Part shown: piece after piece, positions 34,871-46,084 of the stretch
Layout of the letters: the number at the start of each line of letters is the position of its first letter
How positions within the stretch are numbered: position 1 is the stretch's first letter
Assembly: GCA_030549175.1 (NCBI GenBank)
Contig: JAUKUA010000001.1
Coordinates: forward strand, 1,736,001 to 1,800,000
Origin: Lasiosphaeris hirsuta
Taxonomy: Eukaryota > Ascomycota > Sordariomycetes > Sordariales > Lasiosphaeriaceae
Direction: 5' to 3'
Length of the DNA: 64,000 nucleotides
Translations under genes and position numbers: made by a program
Notes under the pieces: generated by a model
The model's input: the letters and a program-made list of their open reading frames with translations, nothing else
Databases searched by the model: none
What the model was told of the DNA's origin: nothing

Positions 34871-36467
34871 ATGCCTGGAAACCCCTTCACCCTTCACTCG
34901 TCCGTGTTGTTCGACCCCAAGAAAAAGGCCTTTGTCAAAAACGTGTCCATCAAGATCGACCGCGAGAGCGGCGCAATCGTCGATGTCTTTACGCGAGACG
35001 GCGACGGTGAGGACTCGCTCGTCCTTGCCGACGGCGACATCGATTTAAGGGGTAAAGTAGTGCTCCCAGGCTTCGTCGACAGCCACACCCACGTCTTCCT
35101 CTACTCCTACAAGTAAGCGACGCCCCGCCCCCTGCCAGAACCCACCCCAACTCACACCCCATCCAGAGAACGCCCCGCCGGGGAGCAAATGCGGGACGAG
35201 TCCGCCGTGGAGCGCATCGTGCGCGCAACCAACCACGTGCGCGCCGCGCTGCTGGCCGGGTACACGACGTATAGGGATCTTGGAACCGAGGCGCTCGGCG
35301 CGGCCGACGCCAACCTGCGCGACTGCATCAACCGGGGCTTGACGCCGGGACCACGGTTATTCGTGGCGACAGACGCACTAGCCAGCAGCGGCTCGTACGA
35401 GCTGCGGCGCGAGAACAAGCTCGGGCCGGGCGGGCCGCTGATCGTGCCGATCGCGTCGGACGTGGCGGACGGTGTCGATGGCGTGCGAGCGGCGGTTCGC
35501 CGCCGAATCGGGGATGGAGCGGATGTACTAAAATTTTATGCTGATTGTGAGTCCAACGGTTAATATATATATATATATATATATTACTACCTAGGAGAAT
35601 ACTGATAATTACCCCCAAGACCGCCGCAAGGTGATGCGCTTCCCGCCGCCCGGCACCACCAGCTCCCGCGCCATCAGGTTCCCGCCTGCGCGCCCGAACC
35701 CGGCGGTGCCGAATTACACGCAGCGGGAGATGAATGCCATTGTGGAGGAGGCGAAGCTCGCCGAGATCCCTGTGGCCGCACACGCGGGCGAGACCAGGGC
35801 CGCGCTGATGGCTGCGAGGGCGGGCGTCACTACGATTGAGCATATCTTTGAGGATACGGATCAGATTCTCGACCAGCTCTTCAAGGAGATGAAAGTCAGC
35901 GGGAGTATTTGGGTACCTACCCTGGCGACGGCCGAGGACCTCGCGGCGCCCATGTTCCAGGCGGCCAAGGTCGCGGTGAAGAAGGCCTACGATGCCGGAG
36001 TGAGGCTGGCGGCTGGGGGTGATACAGGCACGTTCGACCACGGGCTGAATGTGCGCGAGATGGAGATCATGGTGGACGCCGGGATTCCCATCGAGGACGT
36101 GCTCGAGGCGGGCACCGTCGCCGGATGGGAGGCATGTGGTGGGGACCAAAGCGGGTTCCGTTTCGGGTGGTTTGAAAAAGGAAACCGGGCCGATGTGATC
36201 GCGCTGGACACGGACCCGAGGCGGGACAGGAAGGCGCTGCGCAAGGTGAGCTTTGTCATGAAGGACGGACAGGTGTGGAAGAGGGATGGCGTGGCGGCGG
36301 CAAGCATGATTACGGCGCCGACGTGGCCGAGCAGTGAGGACGAGAGTGACGATAGCGTGAGCGATGAGTGGACAGACCTCAGCGGCGCGAAGCCTAGGAT
36401 GGCCATGTCGGTGCCGTTACCGGTTTATGGGGGTGCAAGGGGGTCTGGTGCAAAGACTTGGAGTTGA
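34871..36467 (+). CDS. Metal-dependent amidohydrolase (imidazolonepropionase/prolidase-like)
   Basis: Zinc-type TIM-barrel hydrolase of the amidohydrolase superfamily. Exons 34871-35112, 35167-35546 and 35620-36467 give 489 aa. The second intron (35547-35619) carries a TA-dinucleotide run. Metal ligands are apparent: HTH in FVDSHTHVF (about residue 72), a Lys in DVLKFYAD (about 204), AHAGET, TIEHIF and GGDTGTFDHG. The C-terminal segment FEKGNRADVIALDTDP is typical of the superfamily's beta-sandwich return. The tail (SSEDESDDSVSDEWTD) is acidic and variable. No signal peptide is seen, so it is probably cytosolic. Related fungal enzymes act on cyclic amides, dipeptides or mycotoxin-like amides; the substrate cannot be told from sequence. 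Confidence 0.88.
35558..35584. repeat. TA dinucleotide run within an intron
   Basis: A run of about eleven TA units in the second intron of the amidohydrolase gene. Confidence 0.85.
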
Positions 36468-36496
36468 CTGATATCCAAGGTGGTTTTTTCGGGGGG

Positions 36497-36527
<31 letters not shown>

Positions 36528-37329
36528 GAGGATGCCTTGCCCGGAGAGGATGATTGCGATGGGTTATGATATGACACTGGCTGAAGCGGTCTTCTACTGG
36601 TTGCCAAGGGTCAATGAAGTAGATCGTCTAGGGCAGGCTGTGTAGGAGGAGTTGGTGGATGAAGTAGGAACTTCACATCCGTCACACTTGCTTACCTTAC
36701 CTATGTTATCTACTATGCAAACATCACGCAGTGCAAGGCGATATAGGCAGATGTTTTCAATCCCACCATACACGTCATCGCAGAACAGCTTGCCATCTCC
36801 TTCCCTCGCTCTAGTAGAGTCAAGCTTCAAGCCCTGTCGATACATTTGTCGCTAAGCATGTCAGACTAATATTTCAGTGGTGATAGTAGCAATACATGAA
36901 AGGATGATACCGCTCCTCCGGACCGACCTGTGGGCAATATCACGGCATCGTCCCGCGCCGACATCAAATTTAGCCTGCCCACAGAATCGCAATATGTTTC
37001 ACGAACCACAGCACCATGTTTATCTTGCTATACCCAGCACGACCTAAATTGCTGCGGGGGAGGCCAGCGTCACAGATGCGAGGAGCTGGGCAGGGCGAGC
37101 CTCGGAGGTGTTTAGGGTTTCTCCCGGTCGTTGGCATACATACATCAAGCACTCGACCTCGTGAGCCCCGGTATCTCTGCTCCTCGCCTGGCCACTCTCG
37201 TCGGAATCGGGCTGGCTGTCAATCGAAATGAGATTTCTACCCAGTTTGGCTGCCGGGCTGGCTTTGATGCCACGGTGCAGTGCCCTTGCCCACCGCAGCG
37301 GAAGCCGTCTCGTCGTCATAGACGACCCG
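36468..37329. other. Spacer between amidohydrolase and the GH35 relic
   Basis: Begins with the amidohydrolase 3' region and the G8-T29 tract. The distal part, where the N-terminal third of the GH35 gene should be, has no recognisable GH35 coding sequence. Confidence 0.45.
36491..36527. repeat. G8-T29 homopolymer tract
   Basis: Eight G followed by 29 T, 24 bp after the amidohydrolase stop codon. On the minus strand this reads as a 29-base A tail, which could be a polymerase-slippage tract or the tail of an old retroposed sequence. Confidence 0.9.
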
Positions 37330-40300
37330 AGTCCTTCTATGTCGACTGGGCGTTGCTGGAGGCGGCGCCTGGCAGCTTCAGGGCTGAGGGTGTCTTAGGG
37401 TTCGAGACGTTTTTTAACACGGTGAAACAGGCGGGCATTTATCTCATCACGAGGCCGGGCCCATATATCAGTCAGTTGCTTGTTCGTTGGCTGGGGATGG
37501 TACAAGTCTGACAGACCCAGATGCCGAGGTTTCAGGGGGCGGTTTCCCCGGGTGGCTTCAGCGCATCAAGGGGCATCTGAGAACCACTGATTCCGACTAC
37601 CTTGCCGCTACCGATAAGTGAGACGCCAACTGTGGCTATGTGAGATTCTCATTTTGCGGGGAGTTTGACATTTTGATAGTTACGTCACAAACATTGCTGG
37701 AATAATCTCCAAGGCGCAAATCACAAACGGGGGCCCAGTGACTCTATACCAACCGGAGAACGAGTACACGTAGGTGATGCATATGACATGTCTCTCAACA
37801 CAAAAACAACTTGTTCTGACAGGCGTTGAGTACAGCCGCGCAGTATCTGGATTCAAGTTTCCTGATCCGGATTACATGCAATACGTGGAAGACCAGGCCC
37901 GAAAGGCTGGGATAGTGGTTCCGCTCATCAGCAACGATGCAAGCGCTTCGGGGCACAATGCCCCTAGAACTGGAAGGGGACAAGTGGACATTTACGTGAG
38001 TTTCCATGGCGTATGAACGCGAGCGATATGCTCACAGCCGCGAACCATGGGGCCACGATGGATATCCGCTTGGGTTTAATTGCGCCAACAAGACTATCTG
38101 GCCCGAGAGAAACCTACCCACAAATTGGCATGCTACACATCTGAAACAGAGCCCGACAACTCCATACGCGATACCCGAGGTACGATATACGCCGTGTAAT
38201 GTCCATGGGGGCGAAAGACTGACCAGGTCACAGTTCCAAGTACATGCTTCAAGGCCTCAAGAGTAGCTTCTAGTTTGTCTAACTGTTATTCAGGAGGGGT
38301 CTTTTGACCCCTGGGGCGGACTTGGATTCGACCAATGCGGCGAACTGCTCAACCAGGAGCAAGTCCGCGTCTTCAACAAGAACAACTTTGCTGCCGGTGT
38401 CACGATATACAACATCTACATGGTAGAGTTCCTCGTCGACCATCTGTGGGGCTGCTGTTAACTAAGTTTTGTGTCCAGATCTTCGGGGAAACCAACTGGG
38501 GGAATCTCGGTCATCCGGAAGGTTACACCTCGTACGACTACGCAGCAGTATGCCTTCTAGACACCTACATTGTATCATCAGCTAGCTAACCAGGGGCAGG
38601 TCATCGCAGAAGATCGAACTGTTAGTCGCGAGAAGTACTCCGAACTAAAACTCGAAACAAATTTCCTCAAAGTATCCCCAGGTTACCTAACCGCCACCCC
38701 GGGCCTCAGCAACCTCACAGGCATCTACAGCTCAGCCTTTTCCATCACAATAACACCTCTCACCGGCGACCTTGGGTCATTCTACGTGGTTCGGCACACT
38801 GCCTACCCGTCGACCGCCTCCACCTCATACAAGCTCAGCCTGCCAACTTCCGCTGGGAACCTAACCGTTCCTCAGCTGGGTGGTTGGGTGGTTCCCTCGC
38901 GCTGACGCGCCGTGACTCTAAGATCCATGTGACGGACTACCCATTGGGAAACGGCACAAAGGTGCTATATTCAACCGCTGAGATCTTTACATGGCAACGG
39001 TTCCAAAGCAGAACAGTGTTGGTGGTGTACGGGGGACCAGGTGAGCTCCACGAGATTGCTCTCGACGCCGGGACGACGACAGGCACGTTGATTGGCTCAG
39101 GGGTTACCATCGAGCGTGTGGGCAATTCTTACCTCGTCGCTCAATGGAAGACGAGCACCGAGCGGCGGATCCTCCAAGTCGGTAATCTTTCTGTATATAT
39201 CGTCGGTAAGTGCCAAACCCTTGGACCAGTTGTTGGCTGCTAACACGCCTCAGACCGCAATTCGGCGTACAGATACTGGGCCCCTGAGATCTCCTCCATC
39301 TCCTCATCACTGATTGTGAATGGCGGATACCTCATCAGATCGGCATCCATCAAGGACGACATGCTCCATTTGAATGCCGACTTCAACTCGTCAACCACAC
39401 TCGAGCTCATTGGTGTCCCAGACGGCGTCAATGCCCTCCAATTCAACAACGCCCTTGTTAACTACAGTATCAACCTGGAGAGAAACTGGGTCGCGGATCC
39501 GGGATACTACAGCCCAAAGATAGCCGTGCCAGACTTGTCGGCTCTCGACTGGTATTACGTTGACTCCCTCCCAGAAATCCAACCGGGCTACGATGATTCT
39601 GCTTGGCCGAACGCGAACCATACTACGACCAACAACACATACCTCCAGCCGCTCTTGACGCCCGTATCTCTTTATGCTTCAGATTACGGCTTTCACGCCG
39701 GCGCACTCCTCTTCCGGGGCCACTTTATCGCCACGGGCGCCGAGACCAACTTCTCCATCACGACCCGGGGCATCCTCTCCTACAGGCTCCTCCCCCCCGC
39801 CACCGCAATCACCTGAAAACTCACCGGCACCCTGAACGGGGAATCCCCGCCCGACCCGTCGCGTGGCCCGCTCAACGATGGCGGCCTCTACGCGGAGTGA
39901 CAGGGCTACCACCTCCCCTACCCACCCCTCTCCCGCTTCTCCCGGAACTCCCCCTTCAACCTCACCACCACCCTCCCCCGCCTCGGCGTCGCCTTCTTCA
40001 CCGCCAAGCTCGCCCTCACCCTCCCCTCCCCCCAGTTCGACATCCCCCTCGCCTTCCTCTTCCCCGCCATCTCTCCCTCGGACGATGGCGACACGCGCGT
40101 GTGGCTGTACGTCAACGGATTCCAGTTCGGGCGGTACCTCGGCGCCATCGGCCCGCAGACGCACTTCGCCGTGCCCGAGGGCGTGCTGGACTACGGCGGC
40201 GAGAACTGGGTGGCGCTGGCTGTGTGGAAGACCGCCGCGGGCCGGTCCGTGTCCGTTTCTGGCGACGGGGGGTTAGACGGGTTCGGGCTGGCGGCCGGGA

Positions 40301-40377
40301 CGGCGGTCATGACGGGACGGGAGGTGGTGGCGCGGGTGGGTGGGGCCGCGTGGACGGAGCGGGAGGGGGCGTATTGA
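37330..40377 (+). pseudogene. Decayed GH35 beta-galactosidase gene, 5'-truncated
   Basis: Relic of a secreted GH35 beta-galactosidase of the fungal LacA type. Recognisable segments run in order: [46 protein letters not shown] (acid/base Glu), [70 protein letters not shown] and [17 protein letters not shown]. The last exons encode the beta-sandwich domains, ending GENWVALAVWKTAAGRS before TGA at 40375. Several ancestral introns are still legible. Lesions: the N-terminal part before FYVDW (signal peptide, first strands) is missing, the junction near 37770-37830 is out of frame, and in-frame TGA codons occur at 39814-39816 (Trp expected) and 39898-39900 (Arg expected). The stop codons sit inside otherwise conserved text, so they are not intronic. 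Confidence 0.85.
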
Positions 40378-41550
40378 GAGGCGTGGTCTGGGGCGGGCGG
40401 GGTTGGGTGATTGGGCTGGGGGGGGGGGGGAGGGAGGGGATGCCACATGACGCCCTAAGCTGGGGGAGGAGGGGGGATGCATGGATTGAGGGAGGGGGTA
40501 CCGCGCTGTTGGGATTGTCGGTGACGATAGAAGTGCTTGCAGAGGGCTGAGAGGGGGAGGAAACAGACCAATGCAGGGGTGAGTGGTGGCTTGGACCTGC
40601 TGACCCATCTGACTGGGACGCCTCTCGCCCTCGGCTTCGGCCCTTTGGGACTGCCCTTCCAGAACGAGGATCGCGAGGTGATTGGGGAAAGGGACTTCGC
40701 AGCAGTGCTGCGACACTTGTCATCAAGGGGGGGGGAGGGGCGTCGAAATGCGCTCAACAGTAAACTCCATCAGGTCATTTCAAAATCCTCATCACACGTG
40801 TCCGCCATGCCGGGGCAGGCAAAGATCCCAAAAGTATCTGTCATGAGATTCGAGAAGAAGAAAGAACGACGAACTCTCCCCGCGGGGCTGTGTCTGGGGT
40901 ACCTGCGCCCTTCCTAACACGGGCCGGCCGGCGGTGCTGAGTGATCACATCATTTCAGTCCCACCCATCAGAGCTGCCGACCCCTCTTCCCCTCAAAAGC
41001 AAAGAATGCCAAAATCGGAAATCTCGTGGTCGCCACAACACGGAGCTGACCGAAAGACGGGTAAAGGACCTTGAGTAGATTGACACGGTAACTAATGCTG
41101 CGGATAACGTGCATCCTTTGTATGAACAATTGCCACTGTTTATGTTTTGCAATATCAGAAAATTTGCAAGTGGAAGTGGTGCAGGTATCGGAATGCAGTG
41201 GTCACAAGAGGTGCGTGGACAGAGAGGTAAAATTGGACATTTTGAATTGGTTGCAATGGCGGTGCCAAATGCTAAAGCCTGAGAGCTAGTGTAGGAAAAA
41301 AGATGACAAAACAAAAAAAACTGCCTTTGCTATGAATGCTGGTATCAGTCCCATGACTCCAACTGCCTGGTATCCCCTGTTATATGCCTAACCTTCATAT
41401 CCGTGACCTGCCATCCGGCTAGGCCGAGAAAAATTAGAAAACCCTTCAAACCCCTGCAAACGCCGGCTCGTGATGCATATAATAATTGGCCAAATTTACA
41501 CAAATCAAGAAATGAACAACCCTTCGTACACTAATCGTCCCAACCGCCCA
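40378..41550. other. Spacer without a gene
   Basis: GC-rich just after the GH35 stop, with a G-rich run near 40419-40431, then unremarkable. The end nearest 41550 should be the 3' region of the hypothetical gene. Confidence 0.4.
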
Positions 41551-42204
41551 TTACATCTCGAGATCAAACGTCTCGGCCTCAGATGCCATAGTCGTCTCGC
41601 TGCCGCCAAAGACAATGCCTCGGCGCTTCCAGTCGCCCCGCTTGATGAAATAATCGGGCCCGCTTGTGACCGGGTGGGGACGGGGAGTGACCGGACCCCA
41701 CTCAGCGCCTCGGCTTTCGGGAGTGGCCGCCTCAAATTCGGACCCGCTGCTGCTCGATGCAGGGGAGGTCCTCCGGCGCTGTGCCTGTTGGCTGAACCCG
41801 AAATCGAAGCCGTCGTAGATGACCATTGTTGGTGAAGACTGTGAGTGGATGGCCCGGCTGTGGGTCCGTCCCTCGGTGTTGTGTAGTGCTCGAGCTTGCC
41901 GGAGCTCGTGAGGTTCGTACCGTCTGCTCTCACAGCTGTGGATATTGGGAAAGACTGGGGATGGTGCCGATGCCATCGGTGGGTGAAGCCTCAAGGGATC
42001 CCACTCGACTGACATGTCTGTCCGGCTGGTTGACGGCCGTACCGAATCGGTCGAGGAGCGGGCCACAGAGCTGGCCCCGCTCGGGTTTCTGTGGTGATGC
42101 ATTTCCTGACTTTCGGCGTCGGCCCTGAGCGTCTTGTGGCTGCGGAAGCTATGGAGAAGCCGGTGGTGGTGATGTTGAGACTGCTCGTGCTGCATACGGC
42201 CCAT
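41551..42204 (-). CDS. His/Ser-rich hypothetical protein
   Basis: Single-exon frame of 217 aa starting at ATG 42204 (MGRMQHEQSQHHHHRLLHSF). Not recognised. It has a His-rich N-terminus, Ser/Thr-rich middle (SGASSVARSSTDSVRPSTSR) and an Arg/Ser-rich second half. Phrases that look under constraint are PTMVIYDGFDFGFSQQAQRR near residue 150 and, near the C-terminus, DYFIKRGDWKRRGIVFGG. No membrane segment or signal peptide. The ordered C-terminal phrases and the absence of stops over 650 bp favour a real gene; it could be a fungal lineage-specific protein. Confidence 0.6.
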   Translation of the reverse strand: MGRMQHEQSQHHHHRLLHSFRSHKTLRADAESQEMHHHRNPSGASSVARSSTDSVRPSTSRTDMSVEWDPLRLHPPMASAPSPVFPNIHSCESRRYEPHELRQARALHNTEGRTHSRAIHSQSSPTMVIYDGFDFGFSQQAQRRRTSPASSSSGSEFEAATPESRGAEWGPVTPRPHPVTSGPDYFIKRGDWKRRGIVFGGSETTMASEAETFDLEM

Positions 42205-45200
42205 TGCCACAAGGTGGTGTAAGTGATTTTGACTGTGTGGATGATGATAGCCAAGATATATGGCGATAATGTCGCTCTTGGGAGGGGCAGAAGACAAGCC
42301 CGTCTTATATGGAGATACCAAGCCCAGAGGGATGATTTGTAAAATAAGAGCATGGCAGACAGACAGAGCCGCGCTCGCGGCGGGCGGAGATATTTAACAG
42401 CTCCTGTGTGTCCTGTTCCTGACGACTGACGCAGCCCGGAGATGCAGATCGGGCCATGACGAGATGGGTACCTTGCAGTCCCATGCGGGCAAAGCTGGGC
42501 TGCAGAGACTGCTACAGTCGTAAGGTGATTATTGGGCGAGTGGCTGACTAGGCCGCGACTTTTCGCCGTGAGCTGCGCACCATCTCGGGTCCTGCATGCG
42601 CACTCGCGCAGTGTTCCTCTCAGGTTCCTTGCACGCCAAGTACGCCCGTTCACTACGCAGCACTTAGCCAGGCGACGCCGGCTGTTGGCCAGAACAAGCC
42701 ACCTCAGCTGTCAAATACGAAGCTGAAGCTAGAACTTGAGGTCTTACTCTTCTGCTTTCTGTCCTGCTTGCGCACACCGGCCGCAGCCTTTCGCCCTTCA
42801 CCCTTTTGGCTTCGTTTTTTATTTTTGCCTTTGCGAGACGGCAGTTACCTCTCGTCCGGTGGCAAGCGCACCCGGGGGCACAACCGAGAGCGGTGTGCGC
42901 TCTGCACTGTGGTTCGTTCATGGGTGGAATTGCAATCCAAGCGATGACTGGAGTCATAACTGTTCATGTGGGCTCGGTGGGCACATGCACTGGATGAGTC
43001 CCTTCCATGAAACATGGCCTTTCGTCACCGATCAACAGAGGTTGGCCACAGGAGCTCCCGTCCCCAGAGCTCCCCCTCAGCCTTGAGGGAGGTGTGGGCT
43101 GTACTGTAGCAATAGGTACTGTACGTCATCATGATCAGATGTGTCAGCGCCCCTCCTCACTCCGCGTACCTCAACGCGCCTTCTAAGACTACGTCTACTT
43201 TGCGCGCACGTTCCCCCAAACGTTATCAGGAGCTTTGAGGCAACCCCTGCTTACTTCCAGGCTTCTCGTTGCCGGGTTTGCCTCTCCAGTCTAGCCGGAT
43301 TGCAATGGGCAGGAAAAGAAACGGATGAGACAGACCTCATGCCAGGCTATGGCCCGCTCGGCTGCGGGAACAATGGACGCATCGTTGGCTAGAGAGCACC
43401 CTTCATCAGTCCACAGCACGCCGTCACATCCGTCCTTTCAAAGGCCTCTTCGAAGGACCGAAGAGCAAAAAGAAAGAGCAAAGCCGATTCCGAGACTTCA
43501 TGATCACAGGGCCATCACACGCGGCTGCGCGAGCATCGCCAGGGTAGCCGTCTGCTTTCCCACCCCTCTCCTCCTTGCCTCCACGAGGTCGAAATTTCGG
43601 AGTTCGGTGATGGACAGGGGGTGGCAAGCTCAAGAACAAATTCCTCACATTGCAAATGTGCATCATGGGATCCTCCCTCCAGCCCTTTCGGCAAGTGATA
43701 CTGCATGGAGCCGCATTGAGTGATTGGGGAGGAGGGGAGATGCCGAGAGTGGTAGTAGCGAAAAGTCGGTTGCTGAAAGACCGGGGACAAGTCCTCCATG
43801 ATTCCAGCAGTGTGGTTGATCGGATGATCGCTAACGGAAAATGGAGCGAAACAGGAGCTTCAATTGGCCTGATTGACGAGGGAAAGCCAAACAACCTGAG
43901 CGACCTGAAAACACCCACACCCACCCCCCTTGGCAGCGAAGCTATTGACTTTCAGGCCGAAACATGGCGGGGAAAAGGTCTCCCCCACCATGGGGGATAG
44001 CGAGAGGTAGGATCCACGATCCAATTCCATCAGGGGTACAGGCCAAAAGCCGGTTTTGGGCCGCAGCCCTAGCACCTAGCGTTCAACGCTGTTGCAGATA
44101 TCGGCACCAACTCCGCTCCCGGGAATCGAAAACGTCCTATCCTCTATTGCCGGTTCCTGGATCGGCGACAGCCTCCTTTTTGGGCCGCCAGGCCTGCCCA
44201 GGAAAGAATAAAGTCGACGCGCTTATATCGTATGTCATCAGGGCTCGAAAATTTTTCTTGTTGAGAATGTCCTGGAGAGTGTGTCGCGCTGACGGGAAGA
44301 TACGCAGAAGGCTAGACTGCGTGACTGCGGCCCAGAGGTATCGCAATGTCGCAAGACGTACTTTTGACCAGTGTCGCAAATGCCCTGCATGCCCACATAG
44401 CTCGTCGCAGGCCCTCCAAGCTCCAGGGGCGACGGCGATGGCGTCACGTTACTACGAACTAGGTGGCCTTGCGCAGCAGGTAGTGTAAGTATACGCGGTG
44501 AGAGGGATCCGGATGGATGCCGGATCTTTTTGCTCGTCAGCCTGTCACATTTGCTATCGCACTCGTCGCACTCGCACTTGAACACCTCGGTTTTTTCTTG
44601 CCCACAGCGTCAGACTGGCACACTGAGACCGTATCCCGCATTCGTGCAAAACAACATATTCATAAAGTGTCCAATTAGGGCTCTGGGCCTGGATTATAGC
44701 GGCGGCGAACATTCACGTCAGAGTCGCATTGACAATAGCGTCTCTGAAACACGAACGCGAATCAACCATCCGATTATACTTCTCCAATGCGCTTCGTGTT
44801 CCGCAGCACCCGAGCAAACATTAAACGTGGTGTTGAACTAACGTGTAAAATAAGAGAGTATTTTTGGCCCGTCAGACGCTTTGGAGGGATTCACCACCAT
44901 ATGTACCACGAACCCCAGTTTCGTGGGGGACTGTGCCTGTGACCCTGTTTCCATGGTTCCTGTTCCTCGGTCACTGATAGCCTTTCTGCTTATCAACGGG
45001 AGAGGCCTGAGCAAGAGAACCAGCCATTTCCCATCACCAACGAGCCACCCACTACCACATTCCCATCCCAGCCAAGCAATAGTTTGTCGCAGCCTTTTCG
45101 GTCTGCTCGGTAGGTCAGTTACACAAGGTGAAACTCCGAAGTCCGGTGGCAGCCAGGTTCCAGCTCATATGGATGCGTGCATGAAATCTCTAGTCTGTAG

Positions 45201-45615
45201 CTAATAAGACATGGAGAGTATCGACGCCATTGAGCCTCAATTCCCCGTGAGTCTTGCTCACCGAGGAACCGTGTTCCCTAATCCGCCAGGTAGCGCACAG
45301 CCGCGCCACTGATGGATAACGAATGAGCCATTAGCAGCGGAGAGCGTATGCCAGTTGCCGCTCGACCAGCCGTGCTCCGTTGACTCACGCCGGGATTTGT
45401 CTCCAAGGCAATTGTAACATTGGGGGCTAGGCAAGGGTTCGGTGTAAGGTTGTAATAATGGAGGCGCCATCGGTCAGCCTCGCCGCCATTGCGAACCTCC
45501 TCAGCCGCCATATCCAAGAGCAAAAAAGCTAACGAGGCCTCTTCGAGGGTAGAGCGAAGCATCCGCATATTCTGGGTAATTGTTTTACGCGCGTTGGATC
45601 CCATGGCGTATATTT
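42205..45615. other. 3.4-kb stretch without a supportable gene
   Basis: The part next to 42204 should be the promoter of the hypothetical gene. Open frames on both strands up to about 175 codons (for example near 43424-43924 and 43964-44488) have no conserved motif or plausible splice structure. No tRNA or transposon relic was recognised. Confidence 0.35.
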
Positions 45616-46084
45616 TCACAGGATTCCATCATGCTCACCCGGCAGCCTCTCGACCCGTCTCTGCTCCCAGTTATCGATGTCTTTCGCCGCGAGTCTCTGT
45701 AGGTGAGGGGGCTATGCGTCAGCCGTCATGTTTCTAGTGCAGACCAAACCAGACAAAGGCTCGACCAAGCCGCCACCAAGGCCACATCGTAATCGCTGAT
45801 GGATGGTGCAAACTCACATAATATTCGTCCTTCATGTCGACCCTGCGGCCGGCCTTGCCCACGCCCAGCTCCTCGTCGCGTGTCATCTGCCGGACCCGGC
45901 GGTCGTGCTTCTCGTAGCGGATCGCAGTCGCGGGCGTTAGGATGAAGGAGCCGGCCACGATGATGGCCATGAAGGGCAGGCCAAACACCAGGAAGGGCTG
46001 CCTCGCCATCAGGGCGCGGTACTTGGCGGCGAAGGTGCCTGAGCTGGCCGACGAGGGGTACTTGCGGGTTTGGAAGACCCCCAT
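45616..46084 (-). CDS. COX16: Cytochrome c oxidase assembly protein COX16
   Basis: Small inner-membrane factor for assembly of cytochrome c oxidase. Exons 45818-46084 and 45616-45696 give 115 aa; the 121-bp intron (45697-45817) has GTGAGT and ACAG. The product has MGVFQTRKYPSSASSGTFAA, one membrane segment (PFLVFGLPFMAIIVAGSFIL), the family-wide TPATAIRYEKHDRRVRQMT, then VDMKDEYY|RLAAKDIDNWEQRRVERLPG, ending GEHDGIL. Length and motif order match fungal Cox16. An unspliced read-through would end in YVSLHHPSAITMW, which lacks the conserved DNWEQ end. Upstream, at 46256-46270, lies a telomere-like repeat that may act as a promoter element. Confidence 0.94.

Noticed and set aside
35328..36149. 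273-codon minus-strand frame
   Set aside because: Antisense to the amidohydrolase exons; no domain, and its end contains a translated TA-repeat.
39810..39905. Intron covering the two TGA codons of the GH35 relic
   Set aside because: The sequence between them still reads as conserved GH35 protein (KLTGTLNGE, RGPLNDGG), so it was coding.
39603..40550. 315-codon plus-strand frame, Pro/Arg-rich
   Set aside because: It is a different frame over the GC-rich last exon of the GH35 relic, where the correct frame shows conserved beta-sandwich text. The composition is a by-product of GC bias.
43424..44488. Medium-length open frames in the 42-45 kb gap
   Set aside because: No family motif, no matching exon pairs and no codon-use contrast by eye; treated as chance frames.
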